Shown: positions 35,201 to 43,928, counted from the stretch's first letter. The stretch: DNA of 64,000 bases from Saccharicrinis sp050589685 (GCF_050589685.1 NZ_JBNGOS010000004.1:124001-188000), one strand, 5' to 3'. Program-made: numbers and translations. Notes: generated from the sequence alone by a model not told the origin.

Positions 35201-36040
35201 AGCGTTAATAATGGTGAGTTTAAATTGGAATTTGTTGTACCTAAGGATATAAGGTATAATTTTGATAATGGTAAAATTAGTTATTATGCTTTTTCCGACG
35301 AAAGCACCCAACAAGCATTCGGTGCATTTTCGGATGTGATTGTAGGGGGGATTGATAATAGTGCAGAAGAAGACAATGAGGGGCCTCAAATAAACCTTTG
35401 GTTGAACAATAAAAGCTTCAGTAGTGGAGACAAGGTAGGAAACAATCCCGTATTATTAGCTGAAATTTTAGATGCTTCGGGAATTAACACAACAGGAAGT
35501 GGTATTGGCCATGATATTACATGTGTTATTGATGGGGTCCAATCCAATCCAATCATATTAAACGATAATTTTGAAGCTGCAATTGATAACTATAAACACG
35601 GGTACCTTAACTATCAATTATCGTCGTTGGTAGAGGGGAGTCACAGTTTAACGCTTAAGGTTTGGGATACGCATAATAATTCGTCAACCAGTAGTATAAA
35701 CTTTATGGTATCGAGCGATGGTGCTTTGGCAGTTTCTGATCCAGTTGTATTTCCAAACCCAGTTAAACAAGGTATCGAGAGTTATTTGTCATTTAACCAT
35801 GATGATCCAAATTCGAGGCTCGAAGTCCAAATTATGTTTTTTAATTTGGCAGGCCAGCTTGTATCGCAACAAAATAGCTCGGTGATATCTTTGATAGATA
35901 GCGTTCCGCCCATTGAGATGAAGGCAGAGACAAGCGACGGCGCCGCTCTTGATCCTGGCGTTTATCTATATAAAGTTGTTGTTTATTCCCAAACGGGAAG
36001 AAAAGGGGTAGTTTCAGGAAAATTTATGGTAGCGCAATAA
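32207..36040 (+). CDS. porU: Type IX secretion system sortase PorU (C25 peptidase)
   Basis: 1277 residues. Signal peptide MRFKKIGLWGLLGVLSMALN. The gingipain-like C25 domain is centred on 600-930, with catalytic His in NYTGHGGTSVLAHE (near 778) and catalytic Cys in VTATCEFSRYDD (near 814). FGDGSYDNR and LLGDPAIRLIYP also fit the family. The C-terminus has a type IX-like sorting domain (VVFPNPVKQG to KGVVSGKFMVAQ). PorU cleaves the CTD of T9SS cargo and attaches the product to lipopolysaccharide at the cell surface. porV follows 45 nt downstream, as in Flavobacterium and Porphyromonas relatives. Confidence 0.95.
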   Translation: MRFKKIGLWGLLGVLSMALNGQINEKHENTVEWSEPVTIDQHGEQITLLQFSDMGDINPETEIPALSKSIKLATAGKPEDIIVQISNMEFVWPTPKEHVLFVDKVRQEQVDFQYSISQSGNNYFVDFTLDPLIKPADAQTFKKLVSYTINIAYNKQEKKSLKSALESDNYAQNSVLNSGDWVKVSVEKTGIHKISYSKLADWGISNPQNVGIYGNGGRMIPADNSAFRNDDLVENAIWHYNNAIYFFAEGPVVWDYNTSAGMFIHEKHRYSNFSYYFITEKNASSLIVQESDLQSDSYNQEVDYFQDYEYHEEDNLNLLKSGNVWYGEKFDYYAQQSHSFDFNFDNVRTASKAKAYAKLAARSGVSTSYAMSANGETIDRVDIYNINTSSHTSYYAREGFLKGEFTNTLNSINLLIDFELDETSASAIGYLDYLCLNVERELSFVEDELLFRNIDVVYDGNTVKYNIGNSQGVELWDVTNPLVPLKISLLSSGTSSSFNYEADDLKQFVAFDPTGNFPSPEFEANVANQDLHASDFVDYVIVSHVDFVSEANRLGQIHNDYNGTTYLVVTSEQIYNEFSSGKPDVTAIRSFVKMLYDRAGEDNSDKPKNLLLFGDGSYDNRQGIANNTDKILTYQSDNSIHNTNSYVTDDYMGLLDDGEGDNITSDKLDIGIGRFPVNTIEEAKNAVDKTYKYYYEQANDQWKSDLTFVGDDGDNNIHMDDANGLTIKLAKSHPEYNISKFYFDNYEKVTTISGHSIPEIEEDIANAIDEGTLVFNYTGHGGTSVLAHERIITKEHISTWNNIDKLALFVTATCEFSRYDDKDYTSAGEEVFLNPLGGGIALYTTTRIVYSSLNKALNTSFYNFAFERDDDGKPYTLGEIMMHTKNGLSASVNKLNFSLLGDPAIRLIYPELGTRTLKINDKMVEGAESGPIDTIKALSAISLMGEVVDLSDTSRVDFDGEIFVSVFDKQTQITTRGNDGAEPFQYETFDNVIFKGPASVNNGEFKLEFVVPKDIRYNFDNGKISYYAFSDESTQQAFGAFSDVIVGGIDNSAEEDNEGPQINLWLNNKSFSSGDKVGNNPVLLAEILDASGINTTGSGIGHDITCVIDGVQSNPIILNDNFEAAIDNYKHGYLNYQLSSLVEGSHSLTLKVWDTHNNSSTSSINFMVSSDGALAVSDPVVFPNPVKQGIESYLSFNHDDPNSRLEVQIMFFNLAGQLVSQQNSSVISLIDSVPPIEMKAETSDGAALDPGVYLYKVVVYSQTGRKGVVSGKFMVAQ

Positions 36041-36085
36041 TATTTTTAGAATTTTTGAGTTTACATTTGTAGTCCTAAATAATTA

Positions 36086-37210
36086 ATGAACATTTTTATG
36101 CATAACACATATGTTAGAACGTTGGTCATCCTTTCGTTCATTGTAATTTCAGCTGTTGGAGCGAATGGTCAGAATACGGTTAACAAAACAGAAGCCTTTC
36201 CGCGTACAACAACGCCGTTCTTAACCATTACGCCTGAATCAAGGGGAGGAGCCATGGGAGACGTGGGTGTAGCAACCTCACCCGACATTTATTCACAGCA
36301 CTGGAACTCGTCGAAGTATGCATTCCTGGATCAGGAGATGGGAGTGTCCCTTTCATATACCCCGTGGTTAAGGGATTTAGTAGATGATATCAATTTGTAC
36401 TATCTTACTTTTTTTCGCCGTATTGATAAAATGCAAACGGTGAGTGCTTCGTTAAGGTATTTCTCATTGGGTTCAATCATATTTACGGATAACGAAGGTC
36501 TTGAGACGGCTAGAGGTAATCCCAATGAATTTGCCATTGATGCAGCCTATTCGTTAAAACTGTCCGATAATATATCGGGTTCGGTGGCTTTCAGATATAT
36601 CCGTTCAGATATAAACAATGGATCAAGTACAGGTGATGCTGTTGCCGGGAACGCCTTTGCGGCTGATTTAAACTTTTTTTATCTGGATCAAGTAAAATGG
36701 GGCGGCAGAAAAGGAGATGTTTCTGCAGGTATCAATATTTCTAATATCGGATCAAAAATATCGTATGATGATGGGGCAAGCCAGGAATTCTTGCCTGCCA
36801 ATTTAAGAATAGGAGGTGCGTACAATGTGGAAATTGACAGATACAACAAGGTAGGCTTCTCACTGGATGTAAATAGAATAATGGTGGCAAAAAATGAAGA
36901 GGGTAACGATAAAAGCGACCTTTCTGTACCTGCTTCATTCTTCCAGTCGTTTGGTGACTTTGCCGTTGAGGATTTAAGAATCTCGGTTGGTGGTGAGTAT
37001 TGGTATAACGAGCAGTTTGCCATTAGAGCTGGTTACTATCACGAGGATGAGGTGATTGGTAACAGAAAATTTGCCACGGCAGGCGCAGGTCTTAAATTTA
37101 ATATGTTCACCATTGATGCCTCATACATTATTGCTGTGGCCCAGAATAATCCATTGGCCAATACCATTCGTTTCTCTCTTGGTTTTAACCTGGATGAAAT
37201 TGGAAGATAA
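36086..37210 (+). CDS. porV: Type IX secretion system outer-membrane protein PorV
   Basis: 374 residues. Signal peptide ending VGANGQ; a second possible ATG is at 36098. FLTITPESRGGAMGDVGVAT and WNSSKYAF are PorV signatures of the FadL-like barrel family. Later strands include VSAGINISNIGSKISYDDG, LRIGGAYNVEID and AIRAGYYHEDE. PorV collects cargo emerging from the SprA pore and hands it to PorU. It is followed by a strong terminator. Confidence 0.95.
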   Translation: MNIFMHNTYVRTLVILSFIVISAVGANGQNTVNKTEAFPRTTTPFLTITPESRGGAMGDVGVATSPDIYSQHWNSSKYAFLDQEMGVSLSYTPWLRDLVDDINLYYLTFFRRIDKMQTVSASLRYFSLGSIIFTDNEGLETARGNPNEFAIDAAYSLKLSDNISGSVAFRYIRSDINNGSSTGDAVAGNAFAADLNFFYLDQVKWGGRKGDVSAGINISNIGSKISYDDGASQEFLPANLRIGGAYNVEIDRYNKVGFSLDVNRIMVAKNEEGNDKSDLSVPASFFQSFGDFAVEDLRISVGGEYWYNEQFAIRAGYYHEDEVIGNRKFATAGAGLKFNMFTIDASYIIAVAQNNPLANTIRFSLGFNLDEIGR

Positions 37211-37233
37211 TTATTTATAACATTATATTATTC

Positions 37234-37259
37234 AATCCCGAACTATTTTGTTCGGGATT
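37234..37259 (+). terminator. Terminator after porU-porV
   Basis: AATCCCGAAC / GTTCGGGATT form a 10-bp stem with a 6-nt loop and a T6 tail. Confidence 0.85.
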
Positions 37260-37426
37260 TTTTATATGCTTACATGGTGCATATATTCGATTATCGGTTG
37301 GATAACTGAAAATTAATTAAAAAACAAGGGCATAGCCTGCTCCGGATTAAATTCGGAGATGGGAATTAGAAAGCGACTGTAATCTCTTATCTAATATCTC
37401 ACAATCTCTTGTCTAAATTTATATAC

Positions 37427-37906
37427 ATGAAAATAAGAGTAGGTTTTGGATACGACGTTCATAAATTAGGTGAAGGGGAAGAGTTGTGGATCGGTGGAAT
37501 TCACGTTCCGCACATCAAGGGATCCATAGGCCATTCCGATGGTGACGTATTGATACATGCTATTTGCGATGCCTTACTGGGGGCTGCAAATATGCGCGAT
37601 ATAGGTTTTCACTTTCCGGATACATCCGAGGACTTAAAAGGTATTGACAGTAAAATACTTTTAGGCAGGACAATTGACTTGATAAAAGGAAAAGGATTCG
37701 AAATAAATAACATTGACAGTACTATATGCCTGGAAAAACCAAAGTTGAAAGATCTGATACCTGAGATGCAGTCGGTTTTGGCCAGGGTGATGGCAATGGA
37801 TGTTGAAGATATAGCAATTAAAGCCACTACCACCGAAAAACTTGGTTTTGTGGGGACTCAAGAAGGTATAGCCGCTTATGCCACGGTTTTGATTCAGAAT
37901 GGGTAG
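37427..37906 (+). CDS. ispF: 2-C-methyl-D-erythritol 2,4-cyclodiphosphate synthase
   Basis: 159 residues from ATG 37427; the upstream TTG at 37409 adds six residues the family lacks. VGFGYDVHKL carries the zinc-binding Asp/His pair, GHSDGDVLIHAICDALLGA the next His, and IGFHFPDT plus ATTTEKLGF complete the active site. It makes MEcPP in the cytoplasmic non-mevalonate isoprenoid pathway. It stands alone, convergent with comB across a hairpin. Confidence 0.95.
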   Translation: MKIRVGFGYDVHKLGEGEELWIGGIHVPHIKGSIGHSDGDVLIHAICDALLGAANMRDIGFHFPDTSEDLKGIDSKILLGRTIDLIKGKGFEINNIDSTICLEKPKLKDLIPEMQSVLARVMAMDVEDIAIKATTTEKLGFVGTQEGIAAYATVLIQNG

Positions 37907-37928
37907 GGGTAATTGTCGAACGGATAAC

Positions 37929-37957
37929 ACCTAACAGGTTACGTAATCCTGTTAGGT
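37929..37957. terminator. Bidirectional hairpin between ispF and comB
   Basis: ACCTAACAGG / CCTGTTAGGT form a perfect 10-bp stem with a 9-nt loop (ttacgtaat) in the convergent gap. The T tract is short in both directions. The same kind of stem is frequent as a dispersed repeat in this phylum, in my recollection. Confidence 0.6.
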
Positions 37958-37977
37958 TTACTGCCAATTCTTTGATG

Positions 37978-38694
37978 TTACCACCGCACCAAAGTTCCGT
38001 CTTTGGTATAAACGGGAACCACATCTGTTTCATTCGACTTAAAACAATATGCCAGGTCTTTTTCAGCACCCAATCCTTTTAACCTGTTATAATGTCTTCC
38101 TTTTGATGCCAAAGCATGGATATCGTGTTTATTTTGCTCGTATAAGCTGGCCATAGCAATGGCTACATCGCTAAGCTGAGCGCCGACCCGTTGTTCCAGG
38201 TCATGCGCTATTTTGCCCGCACAAAGCGAGTCTTCCATGGTAAATAAATTGTGCGATCCGGAAGCTACTATTACCACTTCCTGTTCGTTTCTGACCGTTT
38301 CAACAATGGCCCTATCATTAAGGAACGAACCCACAAAAAGATTTTTAGCCCCTTTAGCATTTACTATGGCCCGGGTTCCGTTGGTGGTTGTAATAACCAA
38401 AGTTTTGTCTTTGATGATTTCCGGTGTGTACGAAAAGGGCGAATTTCCAAAGTCAAATCCTTCAATGGGCACCGCATTTCGTTCGCCACCCAACACCACC
38501 TTTTCTTTTCCCATCTTTTTTTGTAACTCGAAGGCTTCTTCGGGAGTTAATACCGGAATAACTTGTTTGGCTCCATTGTCTAATGCGGTTGTCATAACGG
38601 AAGTAGCTCTAAGCACATCGATAACAATCACAGTTTTCCCTTCAACTTTTTCGGGATATATTTCTCGGGCAGTTAATATTATGTCTACAGTCAT
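37978..38694 (-). CDS. comB: 2-phosphosulfolactate phosphatase (ComB family)
   Basis: 238 residues. VIVIDVLRATSVMTTAL, VVLGGERNAVPIEGFDFGNSP, LVITTTNGTRAI and VASGSHNLFTMEDSLCAG are ComB signatures. The family removes phosphate from (R)-2-phospho-3-sulfolactate, the second step of coenzyme M synthesis in methanogens. Bacterial copies such as this one have no ComA or ComC beside them here, so the substrate may be another sulfonate or acid phosphate. It is 28 nt from the MATE gene on the same strand. Confidence 0.88.
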   Translation of the reverse strand: MTVDIILTAREIYPEKVEGKTVIVIDVLRATSVMTTALDNGAKQVIPVLTPEEAFELQKKMGKEKVVLGGERNAVPIEGFDFGNSPFSYTPEIIKDKTLVITTTNGTRAIVNAKGAKNLFVGSFLNDRAIVETVRNEQEVVIVASGSHNLFTMEDSLCAGKIAHDLEQRVGAQLSDVAIAMASLYEQNKHDIHALASKGRHYNRLKGLGAEKDLAYCFKSNETDVVPVYTKDGTLVRW

Positions 38695-38722
38695 ATTTTT
38701 TTAATTAGTCGATTCTGATTTG

Positions 38723-40090
38723 TTATTTCATCGAGGTTAGTTTTCTATAAATGTTTGCAAACCTGATTTGCAAAAACACGCTTCCTGCAAATAATCCTGT
38801 AAGGTATCCAATCCAAATGCCTACTGCACCCATCTTTAAAGAGAAGGTGCAAATATAAGAAATGGGAAGAGCCAATACTATCCAGGTGATAAATGCGATT
38901 ACCGAAGGCATTTTAACATCTTCCAGGCCTCGTAATACGCCCAGCCAAACCACTTGTAAGCCATCGAACAACTGAAAAATACCGGCCACAACCATTAATC
39001 TGGCAGCAATGGATATTACGTGGGCATCATCCACAAACAAGGTGGGTAGAAAGTGGCGTAACGAAATAAATAAAATACCCGTGAAAGCCATAAATATCAT
39101 CACCTTATGAATAATGGCGTAAGCAGAATATTTTAGATTGTCCCATTCTCCGGCACCGTGGTAGTTGCTTGCCTTGATAGTAGCTGCCGAGGCCAGGCCT
39201 GTAGACATCATATACGTAACACTGGCCATGGAAATTACTATTTGGTGCGCTGCCATTGATTCCTGGTTGATCCATCCCATCATGATGGCACCCATGCTAA
39301 AAGCAAATACTTCAATAACCATCTGTCCCCCAATGGGAACGCCTACCTTTATGACAGTTAGTATTTCCTTAAGGTGAATTTTTGTTTTTATAAAGGCTTC
39401 CTTGTATCGTTTGAAAAAGGATAGATGCATAAAGGCTCCTGCAAAAGCCATGGGCATAATAATTCTGGAGATAAATGTTGCCCATCCGGCACCGTCAATC
39501 CCTAGTTGAGGAAATCCGCCTTTGCCAAAAATTAAGAGGTAATTAAGGATGATGTTGATGGTGTTGGCAGCAAGTGTAATAATCATCGCAATTCTGGTGT
39601 TCGCAATTCCCTCTGCAAATTGTTTAAATACCATAAAAATGCTAAAAGGAATAATCGAAGATACCAGAATTAAATAATAGGAGTTCGCCGTTTGAACCAC
39701 CGCTTCCTCTTGACCCATTAATGGCATAGCGAAGGAGACAGCATACATAATGACTACCTGCAACAAGGCAAAGATTAGGTTCGCTGATAAACCTTGCTTT
39801 AGCCAGTAACCGCATTTTTCGGGATGGGCAGCTCCATGGGCTTTGCCAACTAATGGCGTAACGGCAATGGACAGCCCAATATTTACCACTAAACCAATGA
39901 TAAAAATACTGTTGGCAAAGGATACCGCGGCCAGTTCTGTTGCTCCCAACTGACCTACCATAATGGTGTCGGCTAAACCGACTACCATTTGTCCGGCTTG
40001 CGACAATACCACGGGTAAGGCCAGTTTAATGTTAGGCATGTAATGGGGAGTGAAGTCCTGGTAAAACGATTTTTTACAATATTTAAACAT
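38723..40090 (-). CDS. MATE family Na+/drug efflux transporter (NorM-like)
   Basis: 455 residues from ATG 40090. A longer frame to 40180 would overlap trmN6 by 77 nt and adds nothing family-like. Twelve membrane segments form two MatE halves. The first begins LALPVVLSQAGQMVVGLADTIMVGQLG, the second around VIKVGVPIGGQMVIEVFAFS; GADAVA-type residues are represented by LGATELAAVSFAN. It exports cationic compounds with Na+ or H+. Start is 13 nt after trmN6, so they are likely cotranscribed. Confidence 0.9.
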   Translation of the reverse strand: MFKYCKKSFYQDFTPHYMPNIKLALPVVLSQAGQMVVGLADTIMVGQLGATELAAVSFANSIFIIGLVVNIGLSIAVTPLVGKAHGAAHPEKCGYWLKQGLSANLIFALLQVVIMYAVSFAMPLMGQEEAVVQTANSYYLILVSSIIPFSIFMVFKQFAEGIANTRIAMIITLAANTINIILNYLLIFGKGGFPQLGIDGAGWATFISRIIMPMAFAGAFMHLSFFKRYKEAFIKTKIHLKEILTVIKVGVPIGGQMVIEVFAFSMGAIMMGWINQESMAAHQIVISMASVTYMMSTGLASAATIKASNYHGAGEWDNLKYSAYAIIHKVMIFMAFTGILFISLRHFLPTLFVDDAHVISIAARLMVVAGIFQLFDGLQVVWLGVLRGLEDVKMPSVIAFITWIVLALPISYICTFSLKMGAVGIWIGYLTGLFAGSVFLQIRFANIYRKLTSMK

Positions 40091-40103
40091 GAACGTTTTG
40101 ATA

Positions 40104-40814
40104 TTAAAATGCCAGGTAAAAATCCTCAGTGAGTTGTTTGTAGCGTTCTGAATATTGATGCCTACCAAACTCCTCAACAATTAATTCCTCTTCAGTTAAC
40201 TTTGTTTCTGTCAATGAAAAACTCATTAATACCCTTTTAGCAGGCTTGGTTGGCGTTGGCTTAATGTTTAACACATTATTTAGGTATAAGTTATTCTGGG
40301 ATGCCAACATTTTAAAATTGTTTTTTTCGTTTGCGGGTAAAACAACACAAAATAGACCGTCCGCATTTAATAGTTTGCCAGCACCTTTTATTAAGTCATA
40401 AAAACTTAAACTATCGGTATGCCGGGCCTTGCTTTTCTTTTCACAATCGTTTTTCAATGCATGGTTAAAATATGGTGGATTGCTGACAATTAGGTCATAT
40501 TTTATATCCACTTTATACGATTGGAAATCAGTGTGGACTATGTGTAATCTTTCAGCCCAAGCTGATTCCGTAAAATTAATGATGGCTTGTTCACAGGCCT
40601 GTTCATCTATTTCGATGGCATCTATTCTAGCAGTTGAGTTACGTTGAGCCAGCATGAGGGCGATGAGGCCGGTCCCGGTTCCAATATCTAATATTGATTT
40701 TGCTCCTTCAACCGAAGCCCAAGCACCCAGTAAAACGCCATCGGTACCTACTTTCATGGCAGCCAATCCCTGATGTACTGTGAATTGCTTAAATTTAAAA
40801 TAGTTGTTGGGCAT
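40104..40814 (-). CDS. trmN6: tRNA1(Val) (adenine37-N6)-methyltransferase
   Basis: 236 residues. FTVHQGLAAMKVGTDGVLLGAW is the typical TrmN6/YfiC start. SAM-binding motif DIGTGTG at 43-49, acidic IDAIEID, and the N6-adenine motif NPPY at 112-115. It methylates N6 of A37 in tRNA-Val with anticodon UAC; two such tRNA genes are in this window at 16463-16642. ATG at 40814. Confidence 0.92.
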   Translation of the reverse strand: MPNNYFKFKQFTVHQGLAAMKVGTDGVLLGAWASVEGAKSILDIGTGTGLIALMLAQRNSTARIDAIEIDEQACEQAIINFTESAWAERLHIVHTDFQSYKVDIKYDLIVSNPPYFNHALKNDCEKKSKARHTDSLSFYDLIKGAGKLLNADGLFCVVLPANEKNNFKMLASQNNLYLNNVLNIKPTPTKPAKRVLMSFSLTETKLTEEELIVEEFGRHQYSERYKQLTEDFYLAF

Positions 40815-40920
40815 GATTCCTTATGTTAAAATTAATACCTCGGCTAACATCGATATATTCATGAATGGTGCTCAGCAGCATAGCGAATCTGGCACTAGGT
40901 TCTGTAAATAATCGGTATAA

Positions 40921-41682
40921 CTAAAACTTTTCAAAAACTCCTAACCCAAACAGTGCATAATCGTATTTAATTGGGTCATTAGGGTCGCACTTTCTTAGAT
41001 TGGCGGTAATTTCTTCCACAGCTTTCCAGTCGCTTTGTTTTCGGGTTAAGATGCCCAGTTTTCTTCCCACATTGCCGGTATGTACATCCAAAGGTAACAT
41101 CAGGTTTGCGGAGTCGATATTTTTCCAGAGTCCAAAATCCACCTTCATCTTATCTTGTCTGACCATCCACCTGAGATACATGCAAATCCGTTTTGCCGAG
41201 GATCCTTTAAGTACATTGGCCAAGTGCTTGGCCGTACGCACAGGTTCTTGAAACGAAGTAAATGTCTCACGAAAGTGTGCAATAGAATCTTTCATACTTT
41301 TATTGGGCAGGTAACCCTGGGTGAAAACGGTCTCGAGTCCGCCGTGGGTTTGGTACATATTGCGTAAAGCTTTCAGGAAATATCTTAAATCCTCCCCTTT
41401 GAAGGTTCGGTATACCGAACCGTCGGGAATTGCATCGATATCTCCGTTTATCACAAAATCGTATGGTTCATGTGCCATACAATCCAGTATTTTATGCCCT
41501 GCTTTAATAATAGCTTTGCGTTGTCCCCACGAAATGGTTGCGGCCATAAAACCTGCTATTTCAATATCTTCTTTTCTCGTAAAAAGTTTAGGTAAGGATA
41601 TGGGATCGGTTTCTATGAACGAAGGTGCATTGTATTGCAGTACTTTTTCATCTAAAAAAGATTTGAGCTCATTAAAATCCAT
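40921..41682 (-). CDS. TIGR02757 family protein
   Basis: 253 residues. Recognised by ETDPISLPKLFTRKEDIEIAGFMAA, SWGQRKAIIKAGHKIL, SSAKRICMYLRWMVRQD and LMLPLDVHTGNVGRKLG. The last blocks resemble helix-hairpin-helix DNA glycosylases. Activity is not established. It lies 6 nt upstream of... i.e. just behind the LolD-like ATPase on the same strand, a pairing common in Bacteroidota. Confidence 0.88.
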   Translation of the reverse strand: MDFNELKSFLDEKVLQYNAPSFIETDPISLPKLFTRKEDIEIAGFMAATISWGQRKAIIKAGHKILDCMAHEPYDFVINGDIDAIPDGSVYRTFKGEDLRYFLKALRNMYQTHGGLETVFTQGYLPNKSMKDSIAHFRETFTSFQEPVRTAKHLANVLKGSSAKRICMYLRWMVRQDKMKVDFGLWKNIDSANLMLPLDVHTGNVGRKLGILTRKQSDWKAVEEITANLRKCDPNDPIKYDYALFGLGVFEKF

Positions 41683-41688
41683 ATCCGA

Positions 41689-42339
41689 TTACTGTATAAA
41701 ACCGTCTTTCATTTTTATTTCCCGGTCGCTTAAGTGTGCCAGATGTAAATCGTGCGTCACAATTACAAAAGTTTGTTTAAACTCGTCTCTCAGCTGAAAA
41801 AACAACTTATGCAGTTCCTCCTGGTTCTGCGAATCCAGACTACCGGTTGGCTCATCGGCAAAAACTACTGCAGGGTCATTTATTAAGGCACGGGCAATGG
41901 CAACACGTTGTTTCTCGCCGCCACTAAGTTCGGCAGGTTTATGTGTTTCCCGGTCTTTTAAGTTTAAAAAGGAAAGCAGATGGCGCGCTTTCTCTTCGCT
42001 TTGGGCTTTGTTTTTTCCGGCAATAAGGGCAGGGAGAATAATATTTTCGACCGCATTAAATTCAGGCAACAGCTGATGAAACTGGAAAACGAAACCTATA
42101 TTCTCGTTGCGGAATTTGGCTAATTCCCGCTCAGACAAATTTTGAATAGGGGTATTGTTGATAATGACATTTCCTGCATTGGGTTTGTCCAGGGTGCCCA
42201 ATATTTGCAAAAGGGTAGTTTTGCCGGCGCCACTGGGTCCCACAATTGAAACCACCTCGCCACCTTTGATGTCAAGGTCTATTCCCTTTAAAACTTGCAA
42301 ATCGCCAAACTGTTTTTTGATGCCTTTTGCTGAAATCAT
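41689..42339 (-). CDS. LolD-like ABC transporter ATP-binding protein
   Basis: 216 residues from ATG 42339; the TTG at 42357 lacks support. Walker A GPSGAGKT (34-41), Q-loop GFVFQFHQLLPEF, signature LSGGEKQRVAIARAL, Walker B VVFADEPTGSLD, VTHD. The MacB/LolD subfamily is indicated by length and the TGSLD block. No permease is adjacent; in this phylum LolD ATPases are often encoded apart from LolCE. A role in lipoprotein release from the inner membrane is likely but not proven. Confidence 0.88.
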   Translation of the reverse strand: MISAKGIKKQFGDLQVLKGIDLDIKGGEVVSIVGPSGAGKTTLLQILGTLDKPNAGNVIINNTPIQNLSERELAKFRNENIGFVFQFHQLLPEFNAVENIILPALIAGKNKAQSEEKARHLLSFLNLKDRETHKPAELSGGEKQRVAIARALINDPAVVFADEPTGSLDSQNQEELHKLFFQLRDEFKQTFVIVTHDLHLAHLSDREIKMKDGFIQ

Positions 42340-42419
42340 TAAATTGTATTTATTCAAAAGTAGAACCCACCCATGAATTTGTGGAATTTTACATATTCAT
42401 GCATGAGAACCTTCTTGTA

Positions 42420-43358
42420 TTATGAACTAAAAAGTAAAAACATATACAATAGATATGTGCACATCATTATCAGGCCTTCCCACCTTGTTATCACGCTTCG
42501 TTTCATAGGTAACAAAGTAACCAGTAACAAAACGGCCACGCCAATCATCCACCACACATCCACCGAAATTAATACTTGTGAAACATGAACAGGCTTAAGT
42601 ATAGATGTTATTCCTAAAATGGCCCATATGTTAAATATGTTGGATCCGATGATGTTACCGATGGAAATGGCTGTTTCTTTTTTGATGGCTGCCATAATGG
42701 ATGTAGCCAGCTCGGGAACACTGGTGCCCAAAGCCACTACCGAGATTCCAATAACCCGCTCGCTGATATTGTATCCCTTGGCAATGATAACCACTCCATC
42801 AATTAGTAACTCAGAACCAAAATAAAGACCAACGGCTGAAATTGTCAATAATCCGATAGCATAGATAATCTTCATGCTTGGTGTTTGGATTGTCTCACCT
42901 GTTTTGCCCATCGTCTTGCGCGACTTATACACCGAGTATATTAAGTATAGCGTAATGGAAACCACGAATATTACTCCTTCGTACAGTTCCAGTTTTTGGT
43001 TTTGTACAAATAATAAAAATAGAAGAGAGGCCACCATCATGATTAGCCAATCGAAAAATACAGAGCTGTCTTTTTTTACACTTATGGGCATAATAACAGC
43101 AACTATCCCGAGTACCAACCCTATGTTTGCAATGTTGGAACCTATGACATTTCCCACTGAGATATCCGGTACGCCATCAAAAACGGCGTTTAGGCTCACA
43201 ATCAATTCGGGGGCCGAGGTGCCAAAAGCCACTACGGTAATACCAGCCACCAAGGTGGATATTTTAAAGTATCTGGCCATTTGGACGCTGGCCTTCACCA
43301 ACCAATCACCACTAAAAAAAAGCAGGACGAATCCTGCCAGTACCATTAAAAACGCCAT
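42420..43358 (-). CDS. Calcium/sodium antiporter (YrbG-like, CaCA family)
   Basis: 312 residues with about ten membrane segments in two inverted halves. Alpha-repeats are GTSAPELIVSLNA and GTSVPELATSIMA, each followed by GNVIGSNIANI / GNIIGSNIFNI, with the ion-binding acidic residues intact. It exchanges cytoplasmic Ca2+ for Na+ or H+ at the inner membrane. A good ribosome site (aaggag on the minus strand) precedes ATG 43358. It is 14 nt from tatA. Confidence 0.93.
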   Translation of the reverse strand: MAFLMVLAGFVLLFFSGDWLVKASVQMARYFKISTLVAGITVVAFGTSAPELIVSLNAVFDGVPDISVGNVIGSNIANIGLVLGIVAVIMPISVKKDSSVFFDWLIMMVASLLFLLFVQNQKLELYEGVIFVVSITLYLIYSVYKSRKTMGKTGETIQTPSMKIIYAIGLLTISAVGLYFGSELLIDGVVIIAKGYNISERVIGISVVALGTSVPELATSIMAAIKKETAISIGNIIGSNIFNIWAILGITSILKPVHVSQVLISVDVWWMIGVAVLLLVTLLPMKRSVITRWEGLIMMCTYLLYMFLLFSS

Positions 43359-43372
43359 TTAATTCTCCTTCT

Positions 43373-43795
43373 CTATTCAGTTTCTGTTTTGTCTGATTTA
43401 TTAGGGCGGGGCTGAGTGAAGCTTTCAGGATCCGTTTTGTCATCACTTGATGTGTTTTCTTCAATGGAGGTAACATCCTTACTCGTTTTGTCTTCGTTTT
43501 CATCTTCATCCAAATCCTCGTACGGGTCGTAGTCATCCTGTTCCGTAAATGTTTCCCCTATTTCGTGAATATGGTTGTCGATGTCCTTTTTGCTGTCCTC
43601 CAGGTCTTTTTTAAACTCGTCGGCTCCTTCTCTGAACTCGCGCTTAATGTCGTCGGTAGCTCTTCGGAACTCATTCATTCCTTTGCCCAGCATTCTGGCT
43701 AATTCAGGAATTTTGTTCGCCCCAAATAACACCAAAACAGCGATCAATACGATGAAAATTTCTCCACCACCAAAAGAAAACAAACCGAAATACAT
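43373..43795 (-). CDS. tatA: Twin-arginine translocase subunit TatA
   Basis: 140 residues. One N-terminal membrane segment (GGGEIFIVLIAVLVLFGANKIPEL) is followed by an amphipathic helix (ARMLGKGMNEFRRATDDIKREF) and a long, very acidic tail (DDYDPYEDLDEDENED) of unusual length. The FG-K-PEL hinge identifies TatA/TatB/TatE; the short hinge and single copy favour TatA. It forms the size-adjustable pore of the Tat pathway. tatC is not beside it. Confidence 0.9.
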   Translation of the reverse strand: MYFGLFSFGGGEIFIVLIAVLVLFGANKIPELARMLGKGMNEFRRATDDIKREFREGADEFKKDLEDSKKDIDNHIHEIGETFTEQDDYDPYEDLDEDENEDKTSKDVTSIEENTSSDDKTDPESFTQPRPNKSDKTETE

Positions 43796-43928
43796 ATTTT
43801 TTTGTTTAGACTATTAGATTATAAACCGGATTACTTGATAACGATTCATCAGAACACTAAAGTCAGTATATTACTGAGTTATCCGATGAATGGTATTTTT
43901 TAATTCCCCAAAGATAATAAAAACAAAA

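Noticed and set aside
40091..40180. 30-residue N-terminal extension of the MATE transporter
   Set aside because: It would overlap trmN6 by 77 nt and precedes a normal MATE start at ATG 40090.
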